Shown here: positions 45,617 through 57,745 of the stretch, in pieces
How the letters are laid out: each line of letters begins with the position of its first letter
Numbering within the stretch: position 1 is the stretch's first letter
From: Aurifilum marmelostoma
Lineage: Eukaryota; Ascomycota; Sordariomycetes; Diaporthales; Cryphonectriaceae
NCBI GenBank assembly: GCA_027559495.1
Contig: JAMXSV010000008.1
Location: forward strand, 2,232,001 to 2,296,000
Direction of reading: 5' to 3'
Length of the DNA: 64,000 bases
Notes under the pieces: generated by a model
What the model saw: only the letters and a program-made list of their open reading frames with translations
The model's database searches: none
Told to the model about the DNA's origin: nothing
Translations under genes and position numbers: made by a program

Positions 45617-46170
45617 GATACTTGGTGGATGAGATATGGTAATGAACAATTTCAATATGACAGAAGAAGGGAAAGGTTGATGGGGAGAGAGCTGACGCAA
45701 TGATGAGCTGTCCAGGCGGGTTATGGATTTGAGTGAGGAATGTGCTGGTCAGTGCAAGTTTTAAACAGCAGAACAGAATGATGTGTTGATGTGTTGGCCT
45801 CAGCAGGAAGGCCTGTGAAATAAATTTTGGGCTTTGTGGGCTGCAAGGACCCGCCAGGTGTGAATGAAACGCGCTGCCTGTGGGGGGCGGTCAACAAGGA
45901 AGCGGGTTTCCAATGCATCTGGGCAACAGTCTGTGAAGCTGACGATCTGTGATTGATTGGGTCGAGATTGATCAAGAGAATTCCTCGTCCAAAGAAACAC
46001 GACTAGGGAATCAGGTTTCATTCTGCATCAAACAGCCCAAGTGATACTCTAAGCGTTGATCTTAGATAGCCTGTCATGGACAGCAGCAGCATGCAATGCC
46101 CACCTGAGAGTATCTAAGGATTTACTAGAAGAGCTCTCCTTGCCAATTGCTTCTTCTTCTTCATCATCAC
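45617..46170. other. Spacer between P-loop ATPase and MFS transporter genes
   Basis: 554 bp; promoter of the leftward ATPase gene and 3' flank of the leftward MFS gene. No other feature seen. Confidence 0.55.
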
Positions 46171-47954
46171 CTACTGCTCCAACCCTTGCCTACCCACATC
46201 GTCGTTTTCCAAGGACAATTCCCTGATACAAAGTGAGACAGCAAACCCAACAGCAGAGAACCCCATAAAGACCAGCCACACAACCTGAAAGGACTGGGTA
46301 TAGACAGCAATCACCACACTCATTGTCTCCTGAGACACGGACCCAGACAGCTCCCGCAAGTGTGGGATGAACCCAACAGCCTGGCTTGCATCTTTCAGAA
46401 CCTCCAGAGAGCCAGGCAGCGTCATGACTGCCGTGATAGCATCCATCCTCTGCTGGAAGATGGAGCTGAACACCGTCGACGCCATAGTCAGACCCAGCAG
46501 GGCCCCAAAGAGGCGGAAGATCACCAGCATCCCGGCTGCGATCCCCGTGTCGTCCACGTGACTAACGCTGGCCTGCGTCGGGAGAGCCGTGACCGTCAAG
46601 ACGGTCCCGATGCCGACGCCCATGAAGCTTTGGTAGATGTAAGCCTCTGCCTTTGACGTGGTCTCGCCCAGCAGATAAAGCAGACCGATGAAGACAGTGC
46701 TCAGAATCCATCCGGCCCAGAGAACCACCCGATACCGACGAAGCTTGCTGACCACCACCCCGGAGATGGCACTGAACCCGATTGTCACCGCGGAGTACGG
46801 CAATGTTGATATGCCTGCCTCCAGCGGTGTCTGGAGATAGACGGCCTCGTAGAAGAGAGGCAGATACTGGGCGATGGTGTACATGAGCAGGCCATGGATG
46901 GCACCCGAGATGATCGCCGCGTTGGCGGTTCTCGTGCTGAAGATACGGTAGGGGAATACTGGTGCTGGAGGTGCAGGTGTGCCTTCATACCAGCCCAGAA
47001 TACCAAGAAGCAGCAGGCCTAGGATCAATGGGAAAAGCGTCTGCCATGCGGACCAGGAGAAAAGAGCATTGGCCCAGGACAGCGGCAGGGCCAGACAGGT
47101 GCCACCGGTAGCAAAGAGGAGCATGCCGACCCAGTCGAGTCGCTCGAGCTTCTGGCGGAGATCCAGCTTGATCACCTTGATGTTCAAGAAGAAAAAGGCC
47201 AGGAGAAAACAGATGGCGAGGAAGGGAAGATTGAACCAGCCCAGCCAGCGCCAGGTGACATATTCACTGAAGGTGCCGCCCAGGATGGGGCCTAGGACAG
47301 CGCCGGTGGCGTTGAAGACGGCATTAACTGCCATGTAGAGCGAGCGCTCCCTGAGGGTGGTCACGTCGGAGAGGATGATGACCTGCAGGACGTCCAGGCC
47401 TCCGCCGCCGAGACCCATCAGGATCCGGCCCAAGATGACGATGCCCATGCTCTGGGCCGACGAGAAGGCGATGGAGCCGACGGTGAAAAACATGAGTCCA
47501 GCGTACAGCGGTACTTTGCGACCCACCACGTCCGAGACACTCGAGTAGACAGGCTGTGTGATGGCAACTGCGAGGGTGAAGGCGATAGCCGCCCAGAATG
47601 ACTCAATTGTTGTGCCGTCCAACTCATTTCCGATGACCTGGAGGTTTCATACAATCAGAGGTCATCCTCAGGGAGTATCATGAATATGACAGGACGTGGA
47701 CATACCGGAATAGCCGTCGCCAACGAGTTCGCATCGAGTGCAACAAGAAATCCAATGAGGCCGAGAAGTAAGATGGAGAAGTGGAACGACGGCGACTTTT
47801 TCCGAGCCTGCGGTGCGGCAGTTTCTGGCTCATGTTGCTTTTGTTTTCCCTGATCGAAGATCAGATTCTGTGGAATCGTTTCTTTCGTTCCTCTCTCGGT
47901 GATTTCTTCGAGCTCGATGGCCGTTTCTGTTGGGTCGAGGACGTTTATATCCAT
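46171..47954 (-). CDS. MFS transporter, drug/metabolite exporter type
   Basis: Exons complement(47706-47954) and complement(46171-47637), 68-bp intron (phase 0), about 571 residues. The N-terminus is cytosolic and acidic. TM1 contains GLIGFLVALDANSLATAIPV, the usual first-helix motif of DHA-type exporters. The loop SDVVGRKVPLYAG matches MFS motif A, and GAVLGPILGGTFSEY matches motif C of antiporters. About 12-14 hydrophobic segments are present, in line with a DHA2-like proton antiporter. Likely a plasma-membrane exporter of a small molecule; the substrate is unknown. The acyltransferase gene lies 0.57 kb upstream on the same strand. The intron is the shortest in the window. Confidence 0.88.
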
Positions 47955-48522
47955 CTTGACGTGTGTCGCGTGCCTCTCCTCGACGCGGTTAATATCCCAT
48001 GGGATCTTAATTTATAACAGACGACTGGTCGCGAATCTACCCCTCTCTGAAAGGCACAAGAATTTTACATGGAATCTATAGAGATATATCTCTAAAATAA
48101 GAAGATACGAGATAATAACGAAACGCCTCTCCTGATACACCTGCACTGGATAGGCGTCCCACTATCTTTGAGGCAGGTCAGTGATGACAAATACGTCCAG
48201 AGAGGGGGCAATCAACGACATGGAAATCTTTGCCATAAGCATAATAATCCTGTTTTAACTTATCTACCTATAAGAATGTTACTGTAGTATAGAACCATGT
48301 CCATTCGTTCATCATCTCATACCTACCCTGCTGACCCTCCGGAGGACCTGCACCTGATAAGGCGCACACCGCCGCACTCATGCAGGCAGGCTGACAACAT
48401 AGCAATCGCTTTCGAGGCTCTCAGTAGTAAAACAGATCATGAACTGCAACGATCTGGAGCAATTGAGTATTAATCCGACAAACTGGCCTGCGATTACTAT
48501 AATATGCACTCACTCAGACAGA
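47955..48522. other. MFS promoter region
   Basis: 568 bp, AT-rich around 48060-48120 and 48240-48290. It contains the TATA-like site and palindrome listed separately and the 3' flank of the acyltransferase gene. Confidence 0.5.
47994..48016 (-). promoter_or_regulatory. TATA-like box plus 12-bp palindrome upstream of MFS gene
   Basis: On the coding strand TATAAATT (48009-48016) lies about 55 bases before the start codon at 47954. It is followed by the perfect palindrome ATCCCATGGGAT (47994-48005). The spacing suits a core promoter with a short leader. The palindrome could be a binding site, but no factor is recognised. Confidence 0.4.
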
Positions 48523-50180
48523 CTACAAGGCTGCGAGCTCTTGCTGGATCAGAGGCCAGGACTTGGGAGGCAGCATGGCCATAATCCAGTAATTCCCACC
48601 AGCATCCTTCCCTAGGATGTTAACCCCCATTGCCGCACCCACCTGCCTCGATTTGCCCGAGCCTAGCGGCCTGAGGTTGAGCCCGTGATAATACACAGGC
48701 CTTCCCGACCCGAATTTTGGCTGACCAAACGACTTCCCCTTCCGCACCACCGCCGGGCTGAAGTCCACAGCCGCAAAGAACTTGGCCTTGCTCCAGTTGG
48801 AGCACGAGATCATCATACTATCCGGCCTCATCGCACCGATCCTCTTCCCCGCGGCTGTCCTCTCCCTGAACACGCGCAGCAGCCCACGCACCTGGCCCTC
48901 GGTAGTCTGTGCGGCGAGAAAGGCCCTGTACCGCCCAGCGATGGCACCCAGAGGGGCATGCTGTGCATCCCGGGCAGAGAGGTGCGCCCAGCAGGCAAAG
49001 ATGAGGTTGCCAACGTACACGGCCTTCTGCGGTGGCTGGAAGACTGTGGGCAGGCGACCACGGAGCTCAAAGAACTGCAGAAAGGTGATGCTGCGGGACG
49101 AGCCGGGAGGCAGGCTGCGGGCGGCCATGCGCGTCATCCAGGCGGTGAGGATGTCGTTGTCCGTCAGGTAGACGTTCTGCGGGTGCCAGTCGTTGATGAT
49201 GTCGCTCGAGGTGACGGCCGCCAGGTCTGCCATGGCCGAGTCGCGAAGGCTGCGGAGGGAGGAGGCCGGGAGGTAGATCATGTGCTGCTCAGACTGGCCC
49301 AGGCGGATCGTGTCCCAGATCATGGTGAAGATGAAACGTACCCACCCAAAGCCGCTCAGGATACTGTCTTTGAGAGCCCACCTCTCTTCGTACTTGTGTA
49401 CGGGTCCCTTGCCGACCTCGGCGATGGGATCCTCGTGCACACCCAGGAGGGGGACAACCTCTTCTTCCATGCCAGACAGGACCCGAACCCAGTTGTCCAC
49501 GATAGCTTGAAGGCCGAGCAAATCGGACATTGTGTGCGGGAACGTCAGCGAGACTAGAGTGGTATCCGTGAAGGAGACGACGTGCAAGCCGAGCTGGGAC
49601 ACGTCGCGGGTCAGGAAATCCTCCAAGCATCTTGGTGCGTCTGCTGGTGCTGCCAGGGTCTCAAACTGATCTGCTCCTTCTTGTATCGATCCGCTTGTGG
49701 TTGGAGCGGGCAGGTGAATCGCGAGCGGGTGCTCAGAAATAGTCATGTCCAGTGTCTCGTGTGAAAAGCGGACGGCGGGCCTTTTAGGAGTAAATTCAGC
49801 GGGCACATGGATCTCCAGCTGTCCATTCTCCTGGATACATCGATTTGTCATTACTTTTGTGACTTTATTTGCGCAAGCAGTTACGAAGAAAAATCAGAGA
49901 AATAGTAACGATGAGCCACAATTCTCTTGGAACTCACACTCTCCCTCAACCTTCCACCAAGCTTTCTCCAGTCACCAATCTCCAGCAGCCGTACCAAGGC
50001 AATATGTAGCTTGTCGGCGTCAAGGATGTCGTCAAACCTCAAGGTCCAGCCGATGATGATGTCGCGGACCTGTGGGCGTGAGTCGAAGTCGTACAAGGTG
50101 AGAACCTCATCGGTGGGCACGCGAGCTGGCCGCTGGGGTTTTCCCCGACCGAAAAGACTTTTCAAGAGGCTGAGAGCCAT
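48523..50180 (-). CDS. HxxxD (BAHD / trichothecene-acetyltransferase-like) acyltransferase
   Basis: Exons complement(49938-50180) and complement(48523-49830), 107-bp intron (phase 0), about 516 residues. The catalytic HxxxD motif is FPHTMSD (His at about 180). An N-terminal domain carries LTLYDFDSRPQVRDIIIGW. The C-terminal lobe has SNWSKAKFFAAVDFSPAV in place of the plant DFGWG block, and ends with GGNYWIMAMLPPKSWPLI. This layout matches the fungal transferase family (PF02458-type), whose members move acyl groups from CoA to alcohols or amines of secondary metabolites. It is cytosolic (no signal). The gene sits between the MFS exporter and the agmatinase-like gene, all on the same strand. 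Substrate unknown. Confidence 0.85.
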
Positions 50181-51131
50181 AGTAGTAGATGCCAGTACGT
50201 GCCGTTAGATGTATGTCACAGCACACACTGTCCGCAAAGCGGTATTGCTGTCATGAACAAGATTACTGGCCTTTTTGGGGGCAATTATTGAGCAATGTCA
50301 GCTTGTTCTTCGATTCTCTCGACCGAAAAGAAACACAAAAGTTTTCTTCACAATAATGCCCATAGGCTCATAATTTCACACTCTTCGGATGTCATGTTAT
50401 GTTATGTCAAGTAATGTAGATCCACGCAATGCAAGGGGGGGGGTGGTTTTCGGAACCCGAGATGTCAAGCAGCCGAGTCGTACACGTCCTTCTATAAGCT
50501 GACAAGCATTCAAAGTTGAACACAATGGCCGTATGGTATGAATAAAAGGAATCTGTGGTGAAAGCTACGCCGAATCTGGGAGGAGACTTGATGGGTCGTG
50601 GAAGTGACTGAGGGTCGGGCTCCGGGCTTTGACGCCGCCGGCACAACGAGCGATCGCTGCAATCAACGTTGCGCTCGGAAGATTGTAGGGTCTTTTTATC
50701 TTTAGAAAAAGAATGGATGGTCGAAAATTGCCGTAGGGTATTTGGGAATGAGTCCAACCTAAATATGTCAGATGGACCAGTAACGACAAAAAGCATACAT
50801 TCGAAGGGCTTCGGCCCGACATCTTGTATATGGTGTTATATTCCTTCCATGCTTGAAAGCATGCAATAGAGCATGGAAGCTCGACTCATTATTGGTTTAT
50901 TGTGCAGCTAGAAGGTAAACATAGCTCCTTGTTGAGCACTATATGCAGAGAGCAGATTCTCACGTACAATCACTGCACTGGTCAATCATAGTAATGACCA
51001 GAACTTCACTTTCCACTTCCTTTTGGTTTGACCCTAGGTTCATAGGAGAGAGCTTAGGCCCCGTACCCTGCATCCGGTCCATGTAATCCACGCAGCAGGT
51101 GGTCGACACGGAATTCGGTCACGGTACGGGA
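50181..51131. other. Spacer between acyltransferase and agmatinase-like genes
   Basis: 951 bp: promoter of the leftward acyltransferase gene and 3' flank of the leftward agmatinase gene. A TTATG direct repeat lies at 50393-50405, and a G tract of about 9 lies at 50436-50444. No gene seen. Confidence 0.5.
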
Positions 51132-52763
51132 TTAGAGCTCCTGCTCCTCACCCTTGCCAGTACTGAGACTCAGAGGTCCCTTCTTCACCATGATGCTCAT
51201 AATCTCATAGAGCGCATCGGCAGCCGCCATAGTGGTGTGCTCGGCGTTTGTGTCGTACGCAGGCTGAACGATCCATTGTCAATTTCCCTTGACGGAGAAA
51301 AAAAAAGAATATCATGACTAGAAGAAAACTTACAGCAACCTCCACAATGTCAGCAGCAATCAGGTTGAGCCCATCCAGCCCCCTGAGAATGGTCCTCAGC
51401 TCGCGGGTCGACCAGCCACCAGTCTCAGGAGTGCCAGTGGCAGGGGCAACTAGAAACCACCCAAGTCAGTAAATAGAACCGAATGACAAGGATGAATTCC
51501 TCCCTCGTCTTCCATCATCGTATGACAACTCACAGGCAGGGTCCAAGGTATCGATATCCAGGCTCAGGTAGACAGGCTCCGTCTCACCAACCCTCTCGCG
51601 GATCTTCTTGATGATCCCCTCCGTGCCGATGGTGTCGATCTCCCGGGCCTCGACAATCTCAAAGCCGCAGTAGCCATCGTTCTCGTAGTCCGAGGGCCCG
51701 CTGAGCGTGGTACGGATGCCGGCATGGATGTTGGAGTCGTTGGCCAGCAGCCCTTCCTGCGCGGCGTGGTAGAAGTAGGTGCCGTGGTTGATGCTGGCCA
51801 CCTCGGACGGAGATCCGCCAAAGACCTTGGGACGCCCTAAGGGTTGGGATAAGTTAGTTGTGAATGAGCTTGCGTTGTCTTACTTCGTCCAGCGAGATAC
51901 CAATTGGAACAAGTTGAGAGATATCATTATCGAGACAACTTACAAGTGTCGAGATGGCTGTCAAAGTGAATAACCCGCACAGGACCATAGGCACGATTGA
52001 TGGACCTCAGCAGCGGCAGGGTGATGGTGTGGTCACCGCCGAGGGTGATGACACGAGGCAGGGTCTTGCCCTTCTTCGCGGGGCCGACCTTGTGCGCGTC
52101 GGTGGCCGGCTCGCGCGAGAGGATGCTGTAGTGGCCCTCCTCGATCTGGTGCAGGGCCCAGCTGTTGTCGTACGAGGTCACGGGGATGTCACCACAATCT
52201 AGCACGGTAGCCCAGCTGTTGAACGGGTTGGTGTCGAGAGGGACGTTGTATCCTCCACTGAAAGAAGGCAACACTGAGTTAGAAAAAATCAAGTATCAAG
52301 ATGGGTTGCGCTCTCGATTCAACTTACTAGAGGTTCAGCCTTCGTGAGCCCTGGCGGATACCCGAGGGACCAAAGCGAGCACCGGGGCGGTAGGAGGTGC
52401 CGGTGTCAAAGGGGGCACCGATGAAGGCTATATCGTATTTGGCATTACTATTTGGTGACAGGCACTGCGAATAAGGCAGACGACCAAAGGTTGAGATGCC
52501 CGAGAACACAGAGTCGGCCTGGATATTCATCACAAGAGACGAGGGACCAAGTCTTAGCCAGATTATTCGTCCCAATCTTGTCACGTCCAATACACCACAA
52601 AGGAAAATAGAGGAGGAACGCCCACCTGAGTGCCACCGTCACCTGGCAAGGTGTTGTACCAGAGAGACTGGTGAGGACCGGAGATGGGACTCTGGCCGCT
52701 GTGGTCGCCATGACCAGCCACCAAGGACGCCCAGAGCAGGGCAAGTGAGGTCTTCGAGAACAT
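51132..52763 (-). CDS. Agmatinase/ureohydrolase family enzyme with signal peptide
   Basis: Six exons, complement(52626-52763), (52328-52518), (51944-52257), (51534-51836), (51334-51449) and (51132-51263), give about 397 residues; all five introns (70-107 bp) are GT-AG and phase-consistent. Ureohydrolase metal motifs are complete: LGGDHTITLP, HFDSHLDTW (formed at the exon 3/4 join) and SLDIDTLDPAF (formed at the exon 4/5 join). The family splits agmatine or related guanidino compounds into urea and an amine, using a binuclear Mn centre. The N-terminus MFSKTSLALLWASLVAGHGDH is a good signal peptide, so this copy probably enters the secretory route. An in-frame ATG seven codons upstream is less likely because it would bury the signal peptide. 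Confidence 0.9.
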
Positions 52764-55700
52764 GGTCAAGTCACAGAATTTCATTCAGAAGCAAGGTTCT
52801 TTTACTGTATCAGTTGTATGAGACAGCGAAAAGGTTCGATTGACGGAGCACCAAGGATGACGAGTAGGGAGAGGAGAAGAGAAAAGCTTGGCCTCCCGAC
52901 CTCGCAGCTTGTCGAATTAATTATATAAAACTAGGAACCAGTCCACCGGGCCCAACAGATAGGAGCTACAAGATGGTCCCAGACTTCCCACAGTGCAATG
53001 AATGATGGGTTCCAGGGGTGAGGAGGGTCGAGAGGCAGAGAGGGGTAGAAAGAGTAGGTGCTGTCATCGGGCAGCTTATCACCACCACGTCCAGGGGGGT
53101 GAGGCGGAGAAAGTGACCACTCAGGATGACCAATTGGGCAATTCTTGACTAAGTGCAGCGGTGTAAGCAGAACAGGGCAAGGTGAGCAACAACATGAACC
53201 GCCGCGCCCAACCCGCCCGTGGAAGTAGATCCCGAGGCTGGTCCGTCCTGGGACAGGTTCAGCCACTGGGAGGGATACACGGTTTAGAATGCAATAGTAG
53301 TAGCAAGTACTAGTTGGACAAGAAGGAAAAAAAACCGCCGCCCAGGTGCGGGGCAGTCGAGATAATGCAACGGCACGTTGATAATGAATTGCCGGCGAGA
53401 CGAACTGAGGAGTGACAACTCGGTTGTTATGGGCGGAAACGGAAGGCTCACTTGTCGGTATTGGTCTGGGTTGTGTGTGTTGGTGGGGACATTGTGTCGG
53501 CATTGTCTTCTTTGACGGTCTCTTATCATTGCTATTAACCTGCTCTTATGAAGAAGCAAGACCCGCAACAGCTGTGATTGATGAAGATATCTGCATAGAC
53601 AGAGAGCGAGAGAACTCACCCCGTTCGTAGCATGACAAGTTGTAATTACTTGGAGCATCAAAACACACAGACACACATATCTTTGGCCTCGAGTCCACAA
53701 CTTTATGTCAATCTAATGTAGATATCAGGGTGTTTAGCCAGGAGAAAGACATGTCCTCCCCAGGAGATACATAGATAAAACAAAAAGTGTATGACGTCTA
53801 TGATAAGGTTTGGCGGGGCAGACGTCCTCGAAAACTGACAGGACAGGGGGTATATTCATAAACTTAAGGCTAAAGCCCCTGTCAGGTCACCAAGGCTTGT
53901 CCGGCACTCAACGAACGGGGTTCGGAGTGAATCCCCAGTGATGGAAGATGATAAAAGCCCCGGAAGTACTGCCCTATCCTGGAACGTGGCCGCGGCGTGG
54001 CTGGTGCCACACGTGTCTACAGTAACACGTACTCACATCTGGGCTCCTTGACACCCGCCGTGGGGAGGCATATGCCTTGGGAAAGGTGTGGATTCCATTC
54101 CGGGATCCGGTCCGGGACCCGGCGCGGCACGGGATGGATGGGAGCCGGTGATGATGCTCCACTTGCCCGGTACAGGTGTCTGAGAATAAATAGGGTGAGA
54201 TGGCATCGCTGTTCGAGTATTTTGGATTACAATACACTGGCCAGTTTCAGAATCAGGGCCAGGTGTGATTGGGGAATACGTTGTACAAAGTCTGTTTGAC
54301 GACAGATGCGGTGACATGATGAATTGGCCTTGCCTGTGTGAAACGGGCATTGCTCCTCTATGAGGTCTTGAACTGAGGAGTGAAGCTCTGCAATGCTTCA
54401 TCCGTTGATGCCTAAAGAGACAAGAAGAATAATCACTCTCATATCTCCCTGTCTTCAACTACTTACTCTTCAAGTCATAAATGGGTTTGCAGGAGCCCTG
54501 AACTGAGCTGTGCCGAAAGGCAGTCAAAAATCAGGAAAGGTGATCAGTACTGTGGTCGTGTATTCCAAGACGGGAGCTCCATACCCAAGTACATCACCTG
54601 CACTCTGATAAATCCATCAAGTCACTCTCTGAATCCCCAGTCACCCCAAGACTGTACCCTCAAGTAGCTTCATGGGCACATATATGGTACTATGTCCTAG
54701 GAAAGTAAGGGTTAGGGTTCTGGAGGTAGGGTGCGGTAGCCAGAGGGGGATCATCTTGGCCAATGTTCATCAAGTATTCACTTCTTCCACAGCACTTTAA
54801 GTTGATAGACCCGTGGCATCATTTTCTCAGCTTCTTCCACTGCGATGGGTTTCACTGAACTCAGTTCCTCATCCTCTCGGAACTGGACAGCTTAATATAT
54901 AGGCACATATGCCTCTCGGGACTGTGGTTGTGAGCAGGGGTAGTAACACGACGCCCAAGCCCCATCAAAACACGCTTAGCTGTTTAGCAAGAAGGTGCAA
55001 TCTAGGCAAACAACAGGACACGAGATGACTGATGGTTGTGATGGTAACCGACGGCTGTTTGCGGGCCGTTGTGCAAGGAAGCATTCAGACTTTGTCGGGT
55101 GCTGATGGGAGATCTCCAGCGCCCAACCGGATGAGTGCGATTCGCTGGGGGCAAAAGGAGAAAGAAAGGGAGGGAGGGGGGGGGATGGTGTTGGATGCAA
55201 GAGGTTGGGTGGCTTCCAAGCTACTATGGTTACATATGCAGGTCTTGGACTGCGAAATGTGGGCTTCTCGTCGCTGATTTGTTCTGGCAAGACCGGCCAA
55301 GATGCAGGGAGGATCCGTTTCTGTGGCGTGGTGGTGCTCCTCCCGGGGGCAGCGGCCAAGATCCAAACCTCTGTCTTCCTCAGTGCTGTGAAAAGAAAGA
55401 GAGGGAGAGAGAAAGAAAGAGAAAACATCGACAGCGAAGCGCTATATTTTGTGTGGGATGAGGAGAGGGCAGTGTCAGTTTAACTCGGGCACTCATGATT
55501 GCGGCCTTTTTTCTCAACAAACGTCAAGATCACCATGCGAGTCAAGAGGAGAGAGAATGCTTGGTGAGTCAAAGTCAAAAGTATGTCTGGGCTGGCGGCA
55601 TGTTGAGGCCTGGTCAAGCTGCATGAAGGTGCAGGGAGATGCAGAAGCGTCGAATGCACAGAGAGGGAGAGAGACTGGGGGGGGAGGGGGGGAGGGATGC

Positions 55701-57745
55701 AGACCAGTGCAGCATGAGCATGGGGCCCAACGCATGGACGTGCGCATGGGCGGCCTGCATGCGTGGGGAACATCTGACCTGGATCCCCTCGAGCAGCTGG
55801 GAGCGAGGACCACGATCTGTCTCAATCTCCAGAAAAGCGGAAAGGCGTGTGGAAATGTCGAGGCTGGCGATGATGGTGATGATAAAGAAGACACGACAGC
55901 AGCCAGTCAGGGAGGGCACAGACGTGAGCAGGAGGACAGCGCAAACCCGAATGCTGGCTGGTCGATCTTGTTACTGGACGGCCCAAGCTCCTTTCCACCT
56001 CATGTTCTAGAACGCCCTCCCCCCCCCAACCCATCTTTTTTTCCCCTTCTTCCAGCACATCACAGTGACTGCTGCATGGAGCGGCCTCGTGGATGGCACA
56101 TACCGTGATGGGCCACACTCGCGCACACACGCCTTCTTGAAACAAACACACCAAGGCGGACCCTTCAACATTTGGACAGTGTTGCTGCTCCCCTCCTTCA
56201 AGGCAACCCGAACTTGGACATGTGGTCTCTCCAAAGTCTTGGTCTTGGTCTGTTCAAGTTAAGCGGAAAAGATGGGTTAGGTGTCATCGGCCCTCCATCG
56301 TCATCAACCCTGCAGCAATCCCAGCCCAGGTAAATACCTACATGGTGCTATGGAGGTTCCCTGTAGGGGGGTCCCCTGGCCGACCTCGAGTGCTAAGGTG
56401 GGCCAATGTGTTTTAGTGGTCATTGGCACAGTACCTGGAACTTTGCTCGACCACTAACACCGCTATGGTATCATAGTACGTTCAGTACCAAGGCAGGTAC
56501 TGTACAGAGGCAGGAAAGGCGCAGTGTGACCTCAAGCTTGACGTGGGCTAGTGGGACGGTAGCCCGCCATGACCCCAGGTCCATCCTCCGCCGCCCCTTC
56601 AGCAGCGAAGCCATCTCCTTTCCCCCCACCACCACCACCAAGCAGCAGGTTGGCATCCTCTCGTTTCTTCCTCTCTCTCTCTCTCCCTCTCTCTCGTGTC
56701 CCTCTCGTCCCTCTCATCCCTCTCCGCTCTCCGCAATCTACCATAATGTCAAGGTGGTGGTAGTAGCTGCTACTTTTACTATCCACTCCTCCAATCGGCA
56801 GTTTTCTTTCCACCAGATTCTTTTCTTCTTACCCGCCCCCCAACCACCACCCTCACCAACACTACCACCACCACCACCTGGCTTATGTTCGTCTGAAGCC
56901 GTCGCATCTTGGGCCACAATGCTGATGCTGCTGAGCTGCTGAGGGGAACAAGGAACAACACAAGCGATCTCTCTGTCAACCCACGCACGTCGCAAGCAAA
57001 GGTGCTAAGCTGGACCCGTCTGACATACGGCAGCCTGCAGCCTTGTCCTGCGGGAGACTCGAGCCAAACTCTGGCTCCCCTCCCCTGTCGTGCACCCGGC
57101 CTCGCGCATTGTCAGCCATGCGCGGTCCTGTCATCCCATCTTCATTGGTCTACACCTCCCACCTGGCGAGGCCCTGATTGGCGAGCTACCTCGACCTCGT
57201 CCTCCTGTTCCTTTTTTTCTCCTGCGCCCGCGTTTCATCAGCAGAAGCACCTCCATTCTGTCCTGCGATACCGTCGACTGCCACCCCACCCATCTTCTTC
57301 GTGGCCAGAGCCCATAGGCAGTCCTGCACCGGTGGCCCAGTCTCGACGACACCCTGACCTGCATTTGTGCGTGTGCCTTCGGCCTCCAACGTTTCACCCA
57401 CTGGCTGCAGCGTCTGATTCCTCTGGCACCAGGCCTCTCTCACCAACAGAGTTGCACCGGCTCGTTAACCGCTCGACACAGCATCCATAGACAGTATAGC
57501 TTACCACCTATCTGCCGCCCACACCGGGTTTTGCTTTTTCTTTTTTTCATTTTCTTCTCTCTTGCTGGGCACCGCGCTCCCGTCCTATCCTTTGACGACC
57601 AGACATCTCTTCCCAGCCCCTCCTCTTGTCCAATATGCGCGTACGGGGTCCAACCACCACCCTCCGATTCGCGAATTAGAACGACAAGCGATCCAGTCAC
57701 AGCCGGCTTGGACGCGCCTGGCATCCCGTCTGGCCTGCGAGTACC
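52764..57745. other. 5-kb divergent intergenic region
   Basis: Between the agmatinase-like gene and the large disordered-protein gene. It includes the agmatinase TATA-like site (52921-52930), a short telomere-like stretch with two TTAGGG-type units at about 54709-54719 and several G runs (for example 55169-55184). A pyrimidine-rich promoter/leader lies at about 56660-57740 ahead of the start at 57746. The frame at 55449-56108 has no recognisable content. Confidence 0.5.
52921..52930 (-). promoter_or_regulatory. TATA-like box of agmatinase-like gene
   Basis: The coding strand carries TTTTATATAA followed by TTAATTCGA, about 160 bases before the chosen start codon. Spacing allows a leader of about 120 bases. 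Confidence 0.45.

Noticed and set aside
54709..54719. Telomere-like TTAGGG units
   Set aside because: Only about two units in the middle of a gene-bearing region; most likely chance or a promoter telo-box, not a chromosome end.
55449..56108. 219-codon + strand frame
   Set aside because: Low-complexity and patternless; opposite frames are also open.
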